A DNA stretch of 64,000 nt from Chitinophagaceae bacterium UBA2375 (GTDB lineage Bacteria; Bacteroidota; Bacteroidia; Chitinophagales; Chitinophagaceae): NCBI GenBank assembly GCA_002343985.1, contig DDTB01000001.1:1-64000 (forward strand). Direction: 5' to 3'. The notes beneath the pieces were generated by a model. That model was not told the origin of the DNA and ran no database searches. It saw only the letters and a list, made by a program, of their open reading frames with translations. Every line of letters starts with the position of its first letter. The first letter of the stretch is position 1. Shown piece after piece: positions 55,499 to 64,000 of the stretch. The translations under genes were made by a program, and so were the position numbers.

Positions 55499-56628
55499 CA
55501 AGCCTTTTTACTTAATATTTGCAACATGTCGCCGGCTACAACTAAGTCCGCGTCATCGATGGCCAGCTTCGCGATATTTTTTTTCAATGATTCCTGTGCA
55601 TCCTGGTTAGCCGATAATTGCATCAGGGTAGGAACCAGTTTGTTCAAAACATCCGCGTCGGGCACCATCAACGCGGCTTCCCTGTTCACCAGGTGCATGG
55701 CATTGACCGTCTGATGGTTCTCCGCCGCATGTGGGTAGGGCACAAAAACGACCGGTTTGCGTACGATGCACAATTCAGCGATGGCCATTGCCCCGCTCCG
55801 GCTGATCACCATATCAGCGGCAGCGTATGCATATTCCATCTGTGTGATAAAATCGCTCACGTACACATTTTTTTTATTCCTCGATACATCCCTTGCTCTT
55901 TCGAGAAAAAGTTTTCCCGTTTGCCAGATCAGTTGCAATCCGTTTTGATCAAAAAGATCCAGGTCCTTTTCAATGGCTTCATTGATACTCTTTGCGCCAA
56001 GGCTGCCGCCTACTACAAGGATCGTTTTCTTTGACGGGTCGAGGCTGAACCTCCTGACGGCATCGAAGCGTTCGATCAAACCTGCGGAAGTGGCTATGGC
56101 TTCCCTTACCGGGTTTCCGGTAACTATCAACCTTTCGGGAGGAAAGAATTTCTCCATGCCTTCCGTTGCCACATACACGCGTGTAGCTTTTTTACCCAGC
56201 ATGATATTGCTTTTGCCGGCAAAGGAATTCGCTTCATGTATGAATGTGGGTATGCCCTTGCGTTGCGCGTATGCCAGAACGGGGAAAGTGGAATACCCAC
56301 CAACGCCCAGGATGGCATCCGGCTTGTATGAACGGAATATCGATGCCACTTCAAAAAAACTTTTAACCAACTTAACGGGCAACCAGATATTTTTTATCAA
56401 AGAACTTCTGTTAAATCCTGAAATGGTGAGGCCCCTGATGTCGAAGCCGGCTTGGGGCACTTTTTCCATTTCCATTTTTCCCTTAGCGCCTACAAACAGG
56501 AACTGGGAACCGGGCGCCAATTTCTTTAATGCCTGGGCGATGGCCACGGCCGGGAAAATATGTCCGCCAGTGCCTCCACCCGCAATGATGAACCGGTACG
56601 GTTTATATGGCTTTTGATCCTGTTCCAT
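55498..56628 (-). CDS. murG: Lipid II synthase MurG (GlcNAc transferase)
   Basis: A 376-residue GT-B glycosyltransferase that joins GlcNAc to lipid I on the inner face of the membrane. The N-terminal glycine loop is IAGGGTGGHIFPAVA (about 14-28), and the second is VVGGSLGAKSINEAI (near 206). The donor-site stretch ISRSGAMAIAELCIVRKPVVFVPYP (written here in parts: ISRSGAMAIAELC and VRKPVVFVPYP) matches the family. Length is usual. It starts five bases after ftsW and overlaps murC by an ATGA, so translation is likely coupled. Confidence 0.97.
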   Translation of the reverse strand: MEQDQKPYKPYRFIIAGGGTGGHIFPAVAIAQALKKLAPGSQFLFVGAKGKMEMEKVPQAGFDIRGLTISGFNRSSLIKNIWLPVKLVKSFFEVASIFRSYKPDAILGVGGYSTFPVLAYAQRKGIPTFIHEANSFAGKSNIMLGKKATRVYVATEGMEKFFPPERLIVTGNPVREAIATSAGLIERFDAVRRFSLDPSKKTILVVGGSLGAKSINEAIEKDLDLFDQNGLQLIWQTGKLFLERARDVSRNKKNVYVSDFITQMEYAYAAADMVISRSGAMAIAELCIVRKPVVFVPYPHAAENHQTVNAMHLVNREAALMVPDADVLNKLVPTLMQLSANQDAQESLKKNIAKLAIDDADLVVAGDMLQILSKKA

Positions 56629-56633
56629 GATGG

Positions 56634-57923
56634 TTACCCTTCCTTTTCTGTTGATTCTTTTTCCGTTTCCTGTTCAGCAATTGTTTTTTTACCTTCTAAC
56701 TGTTCCACGTTTCGGGCAACGCTCAAAATGATGCCGATCGATAAGCAGGTAAACAGGAAGCTGCTACCGCCCATGCTTACCAGAGGAAGCGTGACGCCCG
56801 TATTTGGAAATAAGTTTACATTCACCGCCATATTGGCCATCGCCTGAATCACCAGCATAAAACTCAATGCCAGCGCAAGGAATGCCCCAAATGCAAAAGG
56901 GCATTTTCGATACAACCTGATACACCTGTAAAGGAATAAGAGGTATATGAAAACCATAAACCCGGCACCCATCAAACCATATTCTTCTATAATGATGGCA
57001 TAAATGAAATCGCTGTAACTATGCGGCAAAAAGTTGCGTTGCTCGCTGTTGCCAGGGCCTTTTCCCAACCATCCGCCTTTCGCGATGGCTATCTTGGCCT
57101 GGTTGATCTGGTACATTTTTTCACTGTCCGCATTCTTGCTTCCATGTACGAATGTTTGTATGCGGCTGATCCAGGTAGGGATACGGCCGGATGCAAGGAA
57201 AGCGGGCAGCTTTTTAGTTTCATGCGTTTGCTTATCATAAGTTGCCAGTGCCACACTGATCAGCATGATTACCGGGATCATCGCAATGCCCATTGTTATG
57301 AGGATATGCTTGGTGCGTACCCGGCCAATAAACATGAGCATGATGCTGGTGCCTGCAATCAACACTGAGGTAGACAGGTTCGCGGGCGCGATGAGCATGC
57401 AAATGATGGCTACCGGTGTAATGATGGGCAAAAAGCCTTTCTTAAAATCTTTAATCACATGCTGCTTGCGGCTGAGTTGTCGGCTCAGGTACATGAACAA
57501 AGCCAGCTTGGCAAGGTCGGATGTTTGAAATGTCATGTTGATGACCGGTAACTTGATCCAACGGCTTCCGGCATTGAGTTGCACACCAAACATAAGCGTG
57601 TAAAACAACAGTGGTATGGATATCAAAAACAGTACCAGTGCCACTCTTGAATAAATGGTATAGTTGATCCGGTGCGCGAAGTATATGATCAGCAGACCGA
57701 GCATGATAAACGCGAATTGCTTGAACAGGTAGCTTTCTGTGCTCTTGCTCATCCTGTACGCAAGCGAACCGGTGCTTGAGTACACCAGCAACAAGCTGGC
57801 AATGGTGAGGATGATCACGATGGCCCAGATCACTTTATCACCCTTAGTTTTCCGCACGAGGTTGTCGCCCACATTGCTGAAGGATGGATTGAAAATCGAT
57901 TTTATGTTCAGGTTTTCCGCCAT
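56634..57923 (-). CDS. ftsW: Septal peptidoglycan polymerase FtsW
   Basis: A 429-residue SEDS family protein with about ten membrane helices. It has a polar N-terminus of some 30 residues, and a conserved part GGWLGKGPGNSEQRNFLPHSYSDFIY split over a loop (GGWLGKGPGNSEQ, then LPHSYSDFIYAII). It also carries the C-terminal helix region NTGVTLPLVSMGGSSF. SEDS proteins polymerise glycan strands from lipid II. Placement between murD and murG, rather than near mreBCD, marks it as FtsW and not RodA. The charged C-terminus (QETEKESTEKEG) is short. murG follows after five bases. Confidence 0.94.
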   Translation of the reverse strand: MAENLNIKSIFNPSFSNVGDNLVRKTKGDKVIWAIVIILTIASLLLVYSSTGSLAYRMSKSTESYLFKQFAFIMLGLLIIYFAHRINYTIYSRVALVLFLISIPLLFYTLMFGVQLNAGSRWIKLPVINMTFQTSDLAKLALFMYLSRQLSRKQHVIKDFKKGFLPIITPVAIICMLIAPANLSTSVLIAGTSIMLMFIGRVRTKHILITMGIAMIPVIMLISVALATYDKQTHETKKLPAFLASGRIPTWISRIQTFVHGSKNADSEKMYQINQAKIAIAKGGWLGKGPGNSEQRNFLPHSYSDFIYAIIIEEYGLMGAGFMVFIYLLFLYRCIRLYRKCPFAFGAFLALALSFMLVIQAMANMAVNVNLFPNTGVTLPLVSMGGSSFLFTCLSIGIILSVARNVEQLEGKKTIAEQETEKESTEKEG

Positions 57924-57949
57924 GCTTTCTGGTCAGGGATTCGGATTAA

Positions 57950-59290
57950 TTATAATTCTTTTACTGCCTGTTTGAACTGGTTGCCCCTGTCTTCATAATT
58001 TTTGAACAGGTCGAAACTGGCGCAAGCCGGGCTCAACAACACCACTTCTCCTTTATTCGCGTAATGAAAAGCCATTTTAACCGCTTCGCTTGCCGAACCG
58101 GTTTGCTCGATCAACGGTACGATATCGCTAAACGCATCCAATATCTTGCTGTTATCTGTGCCCATGCAAATAATCGCTTTCACTTTCTCCTGTACCAGGT
58201 CACGGATCAGGCCATAGTCATTTCCTTTATCAACACCCCCAAGGATCAGGATCACTGGCTTGGTCATGCTTTCCAGCGCGAACCATGTACTGTTTACATT
58301 GGTTGCCTTGCTGTCGTTCACAAATTCAACGCCCCTTACAGTTGCCACGGTTTCCATCCTGTGTTCCAGGCTTTGGAATGTTTGTAAAGCCTCCCTGATT
58401 TTATCTTTACGTATATCCAGCGCTGTGGCAGCCATGCTTGCAGCCATGCTGTTATACTGATTATGCTTTCCCTTAATCGCGAAATCGGTAATACTCATCT
58501 GCATTTCCTCTGTTTTCCATTTCAGGTGCATCTTAGCATTCGCGAGGTAAGCACCTTGCGGAAGTTCTTTACTCATAGTTATAGGGGCTTGGGTTGATTT
58601 GATGGGATATTTGCTGATATTTTTCATGGTTACTTCATCATCAAGGTTGTAGATGAATACATCATCTGGGCCCTGGTTTTCGGCGATGCGAAACTTACTA
58701 TGCACGTAGTTCTCCATCTTGTAATCGTAGCGGTCCAGGTGATCTTCGGTGATATTGGTCAATACGGCCACATCCGGACGGAATGTTTTGATATCATCCA
58801 GTTGAAATGAACTTACTTCGGCGATGTACAATGGCTTTGGGTCGAGCGCTACCTGTTTGGCAAACGAATAACCGATATTGCCCACGAGGGCGCAGTCGGC
58901 CTGTGCGTGGCGGCATATGTGATAGGTAAGCGCCGTTGTGGTGGTTTTACCATTGCTGCCGGTTATGGCCACCACTTTACTGTTACCCATGTGGCGGAAT
59001 GCCAGTTCGATTTCACTGATCACGGGTATCCCTTTCGCCCGGATCTTTTTCATCAGTTCTGACTTTTCCGGGATGCCCGGGCTTTTCATGATCTCATCGG
59101 CTGATAAAATCCGGTCCATGCTGTGCAGCCCTTCTTCATAATCGACCCCATGCGCTTTCAGCTCATCCCGGTAAACCGGTTTGATCGCGGTGGAATCGCT
59201 GACGAATACGGAGTAACCCTGCCGTATAGCAAGGATCGCGGCGCCAACGCCACTTTCTCCCGCACCCAGTATGACCAGATTTTTTTTCAT
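57950..59290 (-). CDS. murD: UDP-N-acetylmuramoyl-L-alanine--D-glutamate ligase
   Basis: A 446-residue Mur ligase that adds D-glutamate. The N-terminal nucleotide-fold domain opens LVILGAGESGVGAAILA. The ATP loop is AITGSNGKTTTTALTYH (near 109-125). The central domain has ITEDHLDRYDYKMENY, and the C-terminal domain has NDSKATNVNSTWFALE and ILGGVDKGNDYG. Length and motifs are normal. Its upstream gap of 425 bp carries a long direct repeat, so this gene is not simply packed behind mraY as the other dcw genes are. Confidence 0.97.
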   Translation of the reverse strand: MKKNLVILGAGESGVGAAILAIRQGYSVFVSDSTAIKPVYRDELKAHGVDYEEGLHSMDRILSADEIMKSPGIPEKSELMKKIRAKGIPVISEIELAFRHMGNSKVVAITGSNGKTTTTALTYHICRHAQADCALVGNIGYSFAKQVALDPKPLYIAEVSSFQLDDIKTFRPDVAVLTNITEDHLDRYDYKMENYVHSKFRIAENQGPDDVFIYNLDDEVTMKNISKYPIKSTQAPITMSKELPQGAYLANAKMHLKWKTEEMQMSITDFAIKGKHNQYNSMAASMAATALDIRKDKIREALQTFQSLEHRMETVATVRGVEFVNDSKATNVNSTWFALESMTKPVILILGGVDKGNDYGLIRDLVQEKVKAIICMGTDNSKILDAFSDIVPLIEQTGSASEAVKMAFHYANKGEVVLLSPACASFDLFKNYEDRGNQFKQAVKEL

Positions 59291-59303
59291 CAGACCAGCA
59301 TCT

Positions 59304-59399
59304 AAAATTGGTTCTTCAACAGTATTGACTTTTACAGGCTTTTGCCCCTGTGGTCAATTCAAAAGTGGTTCTTCAACGGTATTGATTTTTACAGGACAA
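59304..59399 (-). repeat. Long direct repeat, copy A (mraY-murD gap)
   Basis: A 96-bp unit nearly identical to 59467-59562. Inside it a 30-bp motif occurs twice, at 59309-59338 and 59366-59395, differing at only two sites (CAACAG/CAACGG and GACTTT/GATTTT). A small hairpin ACAGG-CTTTTGCC-CCTGT sits between the two motifs. It ends about 14 bases from the murD start codon. It has no coding frame and no known element. Confidence 0.9.
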
Positions 59400-59466
59400 C
59401 TATGTTGATCCGGTAAAGCGGATATTCGTTTCCGTTAGATTCGGTTACCCGGCCATTGCCGCGGTA

Positions 59467-59562
59467 AAAATTGGTTTTTCAACAGTATTGACTTTTACAG
59501 GCTTTTGCCCCTGTGGTCAATCAAAAAGTGGTTCTTCAACGGTATTGATTTTTACAGGACAA
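59467..59562 (-). repeat. Long direct repeat, copy B (mraY-murD gap)
   Basis: The second 96-bp unit, shifted by 163 bp from copy A, with about three differences. The 30-bp motif lies at 59472-59501 and 59529-59558. The 67 bases between copies A and B are unique sequence. The unit keeps the same order of motif, ACAGG/CCTGT hairpin and motif. Confidence 0.9.
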
Positions 59563-59583
59563 ATTCTTGCCTAAAAAAATCTC

Positions 59584-59637
59584 GTTACGACTGATTAAAA
59601 AGGTTTTTCATCAGTATAGAATTTAATGGGTCGTAAC
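59584..59637. repeat. Inverted repeat enclosing a degenerate fifth motif copy
   Basis: The arms GTTACGAC (59584-59591) and GTCGTAAC (59630-59637) pair perfectly. Inside, CTGAT-T-AAAAA-GG-TTTTT-C-ATCAG (59591-59614) can form a second hairpin. The stretch 59601-59630 aligns with the 30-bp motif at roughly three quarters of positions, so it looks like a decayed fifth copy. The rest of the gap up to mraY (59638-59715) shows nothing recognisable. Confidence 0.65.
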
Positions 59638-59715
59638 ATTCATAAGGTCGTGACCTGTTTCCAGGATACGGATTAACTTGGCGTTCATCCAGGTTCTTAG
59701 TTTTCAACCAGGTTT

Positions 59716-61014
59716 CTATCTTAACTTAAGTGTTACAATGGCCATTGCCACACTCAAGATTGTTACAATCCAAAAACGCACCGCGATCTTGCTCTCATGG
59801 TACCCCAGCTTCTGGTAGTGGTGGTGCAGCGGGCTCATCAGGAACACCCTTCGCCCCTCGCCATACTTTCTCTTTGTGTACTTGAAGTACGACACTTGTA
59901 TCATCACGCTGAGGTTCTCCACCAAAAACACCATGCAGAAAATCGGTATCAGCAATTCCTTCCGCACAATAATCGCCAGCGCCGCGATGATGCCACCCAA
60001 AGCCAGGCTGCCGGTATCGCCCATGAACACCTGCGCCGGGTATGAATTATACCAAAGGAACCCAATACAGGCGCCCACAAAAGCGGCAATGAATATGGAC
60101 AGTTCCCCAAGATTCGGGATGTACATGATATTCAGGTATTCCGCGAACTTGATATTACCGCTCACATACGCGAAAATGCCAAGACAAATCCCAATGATGG
60201 CGGAAACGCCCGTAGCCAGCCCATCCAATCCGTCTGTGATATTCGCGCCGTTTGAAACGGCCGTTACAATAAATATCACCACCAGGATGTAGAGGATATA
60301 TGTGTATTCCCTCCAGTTCTCAGGCAATAACCTCGCGTAGTTAAACTCATGGTTCTTTACGAAAGGAATGGTGGTGATCACAGACTTGGCATCAACAAAA
60401 ACCCTTTTCTTTCCATCCACTACAACGGTATCAAAGCGGGCATTTGTTCTGCTCACATCGCTGATGCCACTGATGTTGTTATTGATCACTTCGCGCTTAA
60501 CCACTACATTCTGGTTAAAATACAGTGTAGCGCCTACGATAATCCCCAGCATCACCTGTCCGAAAATCTTGAACCGTCCCGCCAACCCATCGGCATCGGA
60601 TTTTTTATACTCAATGCCTTTTGCCTTAGCGATCCTTTTGGCGCGGATCTTCAGGTAATCGTCTATAAAACCAATCGCACCCATCCATACGGTACACAGC
60701 AACATCAGCCTGATATATACCTTATCCAGGTTGGCCAGGAGTATGGTAGGTATGATGATGGCCATTAGCAGGATGATGCCGCCCATGGTTGGTGTTCCCT
60801 TTTTCTGCTGTTCACCGGCCAGTCCAAGGTCCCTAACGGTTTCACCTAACTGCTTTTTTTGCAGGAACCCAATGATGCGTTTACCATACACCGTTGTGAT
60901 CACCAGCGACAGGATCAAGGCCAGCATTACCCTGAAAGTAATGAACTGGAACAGCCCGCTGCCCGGAAACCGGATCTCTTCCCTTGTCAGCCAGTCGAAA
61001 AAGTGGTACAGCAT
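59716..61014 (-). CDS. mraY: Phospho-N-acetylmuramoyl-pentapeptide transferase
   Basis: A 432-residue polytopic enzyme that moves phospho-MurNAc-pentapeptide to undecaprenyl phosphate, making lipid I. Family marks are [12 protein letters not shown] (near 70-81), the aspartate cluster GFIDDYLKI (near 115-123), [12 protein letters not shown] (near 260) and [12 protein letters not shown]. The C-terminal cytosolic loop has [12 protein letters not shown]. It is about 70 residues longer than E. coli MraY. The extra part, about residues 180-240 (from [11 protein letters not shown] to PFVKNHEF), is a polar, non-membrane insertion between two helices, as seen in Bacteroidota. It starts 16 bases after murE. 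Confidence 0.97.
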   Translation of the reverse strand: MLYHFFDWLTREEIRFPGSGLFQFITFRVMLALILSLVITTVYGKRIIGFLQKKQLGETVRDLGLAGEQQKKGTPTMGGIILLMAIIIPTILLANLDKVYIRLMLLCTVWMGAIGFIDDYLKIRAKRIAKAKGIEYKKSDADGLAGRFKIFGQVMLGIIVGATLYFNQNVVVKREVINNNISGISDVSRTNARFDTVVVDGKKRVFVDAKSVITTIPFVKNHEFNYARLLPENWREYTYILYILVVIFIVTAVSNGANITDGLDGLATGVSAIIGICLGIFAYVSGNIKFAEYLNIMYIPNLGELSIFIAAFVGACIGFLWYNSYPAQVFMGDTGSLALGGIIAALAIIVRKELLIPIFCMVFLVENLSVMIQVSYFKYTKRKYGEGRRVFLMSPLHHHYQKLGYHESKIAVRFWIVTILSVAMAIVTLKLR

Positions 61015-61030
61015 AAATGGATTTACCTGT

Positions 61031-62494
61031 TTATTTTTCCATTAAGGAGAACATCTCCTCCAATACTTTTTTATCGTCGAATGCGTATTTCACGCCCCCT
61101 ATTTCCTGGTACTTTTCATGTCCCTTCCCTGCCACCAGGATAATGTCTTCTTTTCCACTCAGGCTCACAGCCGTTTTGATGGCTTCCTTTCTGTCGGCAA
61201 TGCTGATGCATTTGCGTTTGCAGGCCGCGTTCACCCCAGCCTGCATTTCTTCCAGGATTGCCGCGGGATCTTCGTTCCGGGGATTATCCGATGTCAGTAT
61301 GATCCTGTCGCTGTGCTGGCAAGCCACTTCAGCCATCACCGGCCTTTTGGCTTTATCGCGGTTACCGCCGCATCCCACCACGGTGATGATCTGCTCCGGG
61401 CCCTTCCGTAATTTTTTTATGGTGGCCAATACATTCAGCAGGGCATCTGGTGTATGCGCGTAATCAATGATGCCCACCACATGTTCCCTGGTACTGATAA
61501 TATAATCAAACCTTCCTTCCGCACCCGTGAGCGTACTCAACACTTTCAGCACTTCTTCCTTATCCTTTCCCAACAAAACGGCAGCGCCGTAAACAGCCAG
61601 CAGGTTATACGCGTTGAATTCGCCGATCAATTTCACAAACACTTCCGTATCATTCACAGTCAGGTGCAAACCGGTCAGCGCGTTATCGAGGATACGGCCT
61701 TTTACATCTGCCAGTGTTTTCAGGCTATAGTAACATTTGCGCGCGGCTGTATTCTGCAGCATCACATGGCCGCGCTTGTCATCCGCATTGCTCAGCGCAA
61801 ACGCAGTTGCCGGCAAAGCATCAAACCATGATTTTTTTACACGGATATACTCATCAAATGTTTTATGGTAGTCCAGGTGGTCGTGGGTGATATTACTGAA
61901 TATGGCGCCGGTGAACTGCAAGCCCGCGATGCGTTGCTGGTGAATGGCGTGGCTGCTGCATTCCATGAATACATGCGAACAATCCGCGTCCTTCATGCGC
62001 CTGAGCAGCCTGTTGAGACTGATCGCGTCTGGTGTGGTATGTGTGGCATCCAGCACATCCGCGCCGATCCGGTTCTCCACCGTACTGATCAATCCACAGG
62101 TATGCCCCATGGCCGTAAAGGCTTTCCACAAAAGCGTCGCGATGGTTGTTTTTCCGTTTGTTCCGGTAACGCCGACCAGTTTCAGGGATAAGCTTGGTTC
62201 TTCAAAGAACAAATGTGCCATCAATCCTGCCGCATTCGCGCTGTCCTCAACCTGCACATAAGTAACGGTATCGGTTAAACGCTCCGGCATTTGTTCGCAC
62301 ACAATGATCGTTGCGCCTTTTTCAATGGCCGCGTTTATAAACGCATGGCCATCAGCCTGGTGCCCGCGGATCGCAATAAAACATCCGCCAGCCTGTACAT
62401 GCCTGGAGTCGATGAAGAGGTCAGACACCGGAACCTGTGTTTGTCCATAAACCTTCCGGATGGCTACCTTATATAAAATATCTTTCAACAACAT
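61031..62494 (-). CDS. murE: UDP-MurNAc-L-Ala-D-Glu--meso-diaminopimelate ligase
   Basis: A 487-residue Mur ligase adding the third peptide residue. The N-terminal domain starts normally, and the ATP loop is [15 protein letters not shown] (near 109-123). The carbamylated-lysine region is [18 protein letters not shown]. The C-terminal domain holds the motif [14 protein letters not shown] at this spot is the known mark of meso-diaminopimelate specificity, so this organism's murein should be of the DAP type. It lies ten bases after ftsI and 16 bases before mraY. Confidence 0.97.
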   Translation of the reverse strand: MLLKDILYKVAIRKVYGQTQVPVSDLFIDSRHVQAGGCFIAIRGHQADGHAFINAAIEKGATIIVCEQMPERLTDTVTYVQVEDSANAAGLMAHLFFEEPSLSLKLVGVTGTNGKTTIATLLWKAFTAMGHTCGLISTVENRIGADVLDATHTTPDAISLNRLLRRMKDADCSHVFMECSSHAIHQQRIAGLQFTGAIFSNITHDHLDYHKTFDEYIRVKKSWFDALPATAFALSNADDKRGHVMLQNTAARKCYYSLKTLADVKGRILDNALTGLHLTVNDTEVFVKLIGEFNAYNLLAVYGAAVLLGKDKEEVLKVLSTLTGAEGRFDYIISTREHVVGIIDYAHTPDALLNVLATIKKLRKGPEQIITVVGCGGNRDKAKRPVMAEVACQHSDRIILTSDNPRNEDPAAILEEMQAGVNAACKRKCISIADRKEAIKTAVSLSGKEDIILVAGKGHEKYQEIGGVKYAFDDKKVLEEMFSLMEK

Positions 62495-62504
62495 ATGGCA
62501 TGCC

Positions 62505-64000
62505 CTAATTGAGCATCAGTATAATTTTTTCACCTTTTTTAAATGTACTCCCTGGTGCGAGGCTTTGGTTCACCACCCTTCCCCTTCCATTGGCTACTGC
62601 CCGAAGTCCCTTGTTCTCCAGCAGGTAGAGCGCATCCTTCAATCCCATACCACTTACATCAGGCACTGTGGATGGCGGCGTGCTGATCTGACCTGGCTGC
62701 ACCAAACCGGCGGAATGTTGACGAATCACCGCGCTCCTCCAGCTTCCGCTGACAATGGAATCATGATATGGGATATTCATGAAGCGGAACAGGGTAGACA
62801 AATCATTCTTCAATCCCTTATATGTGTACAGGCTTGTGTCCGGACTGACTTGCTTGCTCAGGCTATTCTTGCTGATATACCTGTAATAAATTTTATCGCT
62901 CACTTCCTTGAATACCCGCCCGGATACATCGGCTCCATAAATCAACCTCGATTCGTTACTGTTTTGAATCACCACAGCCATGCTGTACTTTGGCGCTTCA
63001 GATGGGAAATAGCCTATGAAAGATGCCTGGTAAATTTTATTTCCCTTGTTGTATCCTTTATTGTTCAATGCGGTTACGGCCGTTCCCGTTTTACCCGAGA
63101 TGGAGTAAACGGAATCGCGAAGGATTTTCCGGCCTGTACCATGTTGGCTGTCGACCACCGCGCGCAAACATTCTTTCACCTGGAATAAAGTGGAATCGGA
63201 TACCATTTTTTCCACCAGCACTTCGGGTTCAATTTTTTTCACGGTTACGCCATAATCCTGTACTTCGCTCACGAGGTAAGGCTTCATCATGCGGCCATTG
63301 TTGGCAATGGTATTATAAATCATCAGCATGTGCAGCGGTGTCACCAATTGACCGTATCCATGCGCCATATATGGAATGGTAGTGGGATGCCAGAATTTGC
63401 TGCTGGGCTTAATGATGATCGGCCTTCCGGATGAAGCCGTGATATCAATGCCTGTCAGCGTATCGAGCCTGAGCTTACGCAGGTGTTCCGTCCAACGTTC
63501 GGGCTGGTTGCGGTAATACATATCGGCGAGTTTCGCGAAAGCCACATTGCTGCTTCGGAGAAACGCCTCCTTAACTGTGATGGCCCCGGCACCAAGGTGG
63601 GAATCCTTGATGCGCAGGCCATAGAAATACTTCGCCCCCCCTTCACAGTCAACAATGCTGTTGTTGTTTACGTACTTGTCTTCGAGGAGGCTGATGAGGG
63701 TTACGAGCTTAAAAACGGAGCCAGGTTCGGTACGTTTACCAATGCCATAATTGAGGTCTTCGGTGTACGTGCCATCGGGTTGTTTTCCTAGGTTGGCGAT
63801 TGCTTTAATTTTTCCGGTAGCGGTTTCCATGACGATAACCGTACCATGCAGCGAGTTGTTATTCACCATCATTTTCATCAGGGCATTTTCCGCAACGTCC
63901 TGAATATATGTATCGAGTGTGGTAATGATATCTTTTCCGTTGATGGGATCGAGCTCGGCTCCTTCCACTGGCATGTACGCACCGGCGGCATAACGCATGA
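62505..64000 (-). CDS. ftsI: Septal transpeptidase FtsI/PBP3, 5' end beyond the window
   Basis: The frame is open to the window edge, so at least 498 C-terminal residues are seen. The start, membrane anchor and part of the N-terminal pedestal lie outside. The transpeptidase domain is complete: SxxK nucleophile in TEPGSVFKLVT (about 90 residues in), SxN in FLRSSNVAFA, and KTG in SISGKTGTAVT. The last 60 residues form one PASTA domain (VPDVSGMGLKDALYLLENKG), which makes it resemble the SpoVD/PBP2x-like layout usual in Bacteroidota. It crosslinks septal murein and lies ten bases upstream of murE. The ATG at 63998 is internal, not the start. Confidence 0.94.
   Translation of the reverse strand, partial: MRYAAGAYMPVEGAELDPINGKDIITTLDTYIQDVAENALMKMMVNNNSLHGTVIVMETATGKIKAIANLGKQPDGTYTEDLNYGIGKRTEPGSVFKLVTLISLLEDKYVNNNSIVDCEGGAKYFYGLRIKDSHLGAGAITVKEAFLRSSNVAFAKLADMYYRNQPERWTEHLRKLRLDTLTGIDITASSGRPIIIKPSSKFWHPTTIPYMAHGYGQLVTPLHMLMIYNTIANNGRMMKPYLVSEVQDYGVTVKKIEPEVLVEKMVSDSTLFQVKECLRAVVDSQHGTGRKILRDSVYSISGKTGTAVTALNNKGYNKGNKIYQASFIGYFPSEAPKYSMAVVIQNSNESRLIYGADVSGRVFKEVSDKIYYRYISKNSLSKQVSPDTSLYTYKGLKNDLSTLFRFMNIPYHDSIVSGSWRSAVIRQHSAGLVQPGQISTPPSTVPDVSGMGLKDALYLLENKGLRAVANGRGRVVNQSLAPGSTFKKGEKIILMLN

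Noticed and set aside
59304..59562. CRISPR-like array
   Set aside because: There are only four motif copies, spacing is uneven but itself repeated (57 and 163 bp), the spacer sequence is part of the repeat, and no cas genes are present.
59291..59715. Repeated promoters inside the mraY-murD repeats
   Set aside because: On the minus strand TACTGTTG and TACCGTTG come close to TANNTTTG, but no -33 element lies at 17-19 bases in any copy.

Overview
The window looks like the chromosome of a member of the Bacteroidota, most likely a Chitinophagaceae-type organism. The evidence is a secreted protein with a type B type IX secretion C-terminal domain, DUF3127 and DUF4293 family genes, several TANNTTTG-type -7 promoter boxes, an FtsZ with a long linker and a MraY with an inserted loop. 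Almost everything is core housekeeping. I see no prophage, insertion sequence, CRISPR array or rRNA. The species assignment is inference.

Layout. 1-380: two minus-strand tRNA genes (Pro-TGG and Ser-GCT), each followed by a degenerate copy of its own 3' part in which the T-arm region is replaced by a palindrome. 508-4334: dnaA (minus), diverging from a DUF3127 protein with an SSB-like C-terminal tip and an FAD-dependent oxidoreductase. 4419-6656: an ABC-2 exporter pair. 6653-10091: a two-gene polysaccharide export unit (Wza-like SLBB protein and Wzz-like protein) with no glycosyltransferases nearby. 10145-17846: FabK/nitronate monooxygenase-like protein, sugar nucleotidyltransferase, glyA, DUF4293 protein, uvrA and a sigma-70 family factor. 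17924-23795: DsbD, a separate DsbD-alpha-like protein, purQ, a DUF6427-like membrane protein and an unrecognised exported protein. 23891-34662: a TIGR01777 epimerase, a second ABC pair, a DPP4-type peptidase, an exported S66 LD-carboxypeptidase and a 1573-residue secreted M43 protease. 34795-42015: metG, an LTA-synthase-like sulfatase diverging from a GDPD-like protein, and a multi-PAS histidine kinase. 42174-49387: a fatty-acid oxidation multifunctional protein, a cytoplasmic S66 carboxypeptidase, two tandem alpha/beta hydrolases, a rhodanese and a Kup potassium transporter.

49575-64000 is the dcw cell-wall and division cluster. Transcribed leftward it reads ftsI (cut by the window edge), murE, mraY, a 425-bp gap with a long direct repeat, murD, ftsW, murG, murC, ftsQ, ftsA and ftsZ, ending in an intrinsic terminator. 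The genes are tightly packed (murG and murC overlap by an ATGA), except at the repeat-bearing mraY-murD gap. These genes cover lipid II synthesis from UDP-MurNAc-Ala to flippable precursor, plus the divisome core.

The items most worth a second look are the palindrome-bearing tRNA 3' copies, the mraY-murD repeat block, the apparent split of DsbD function between two adjacent genes, and the divergent sulfatase/GDPD-like pair.
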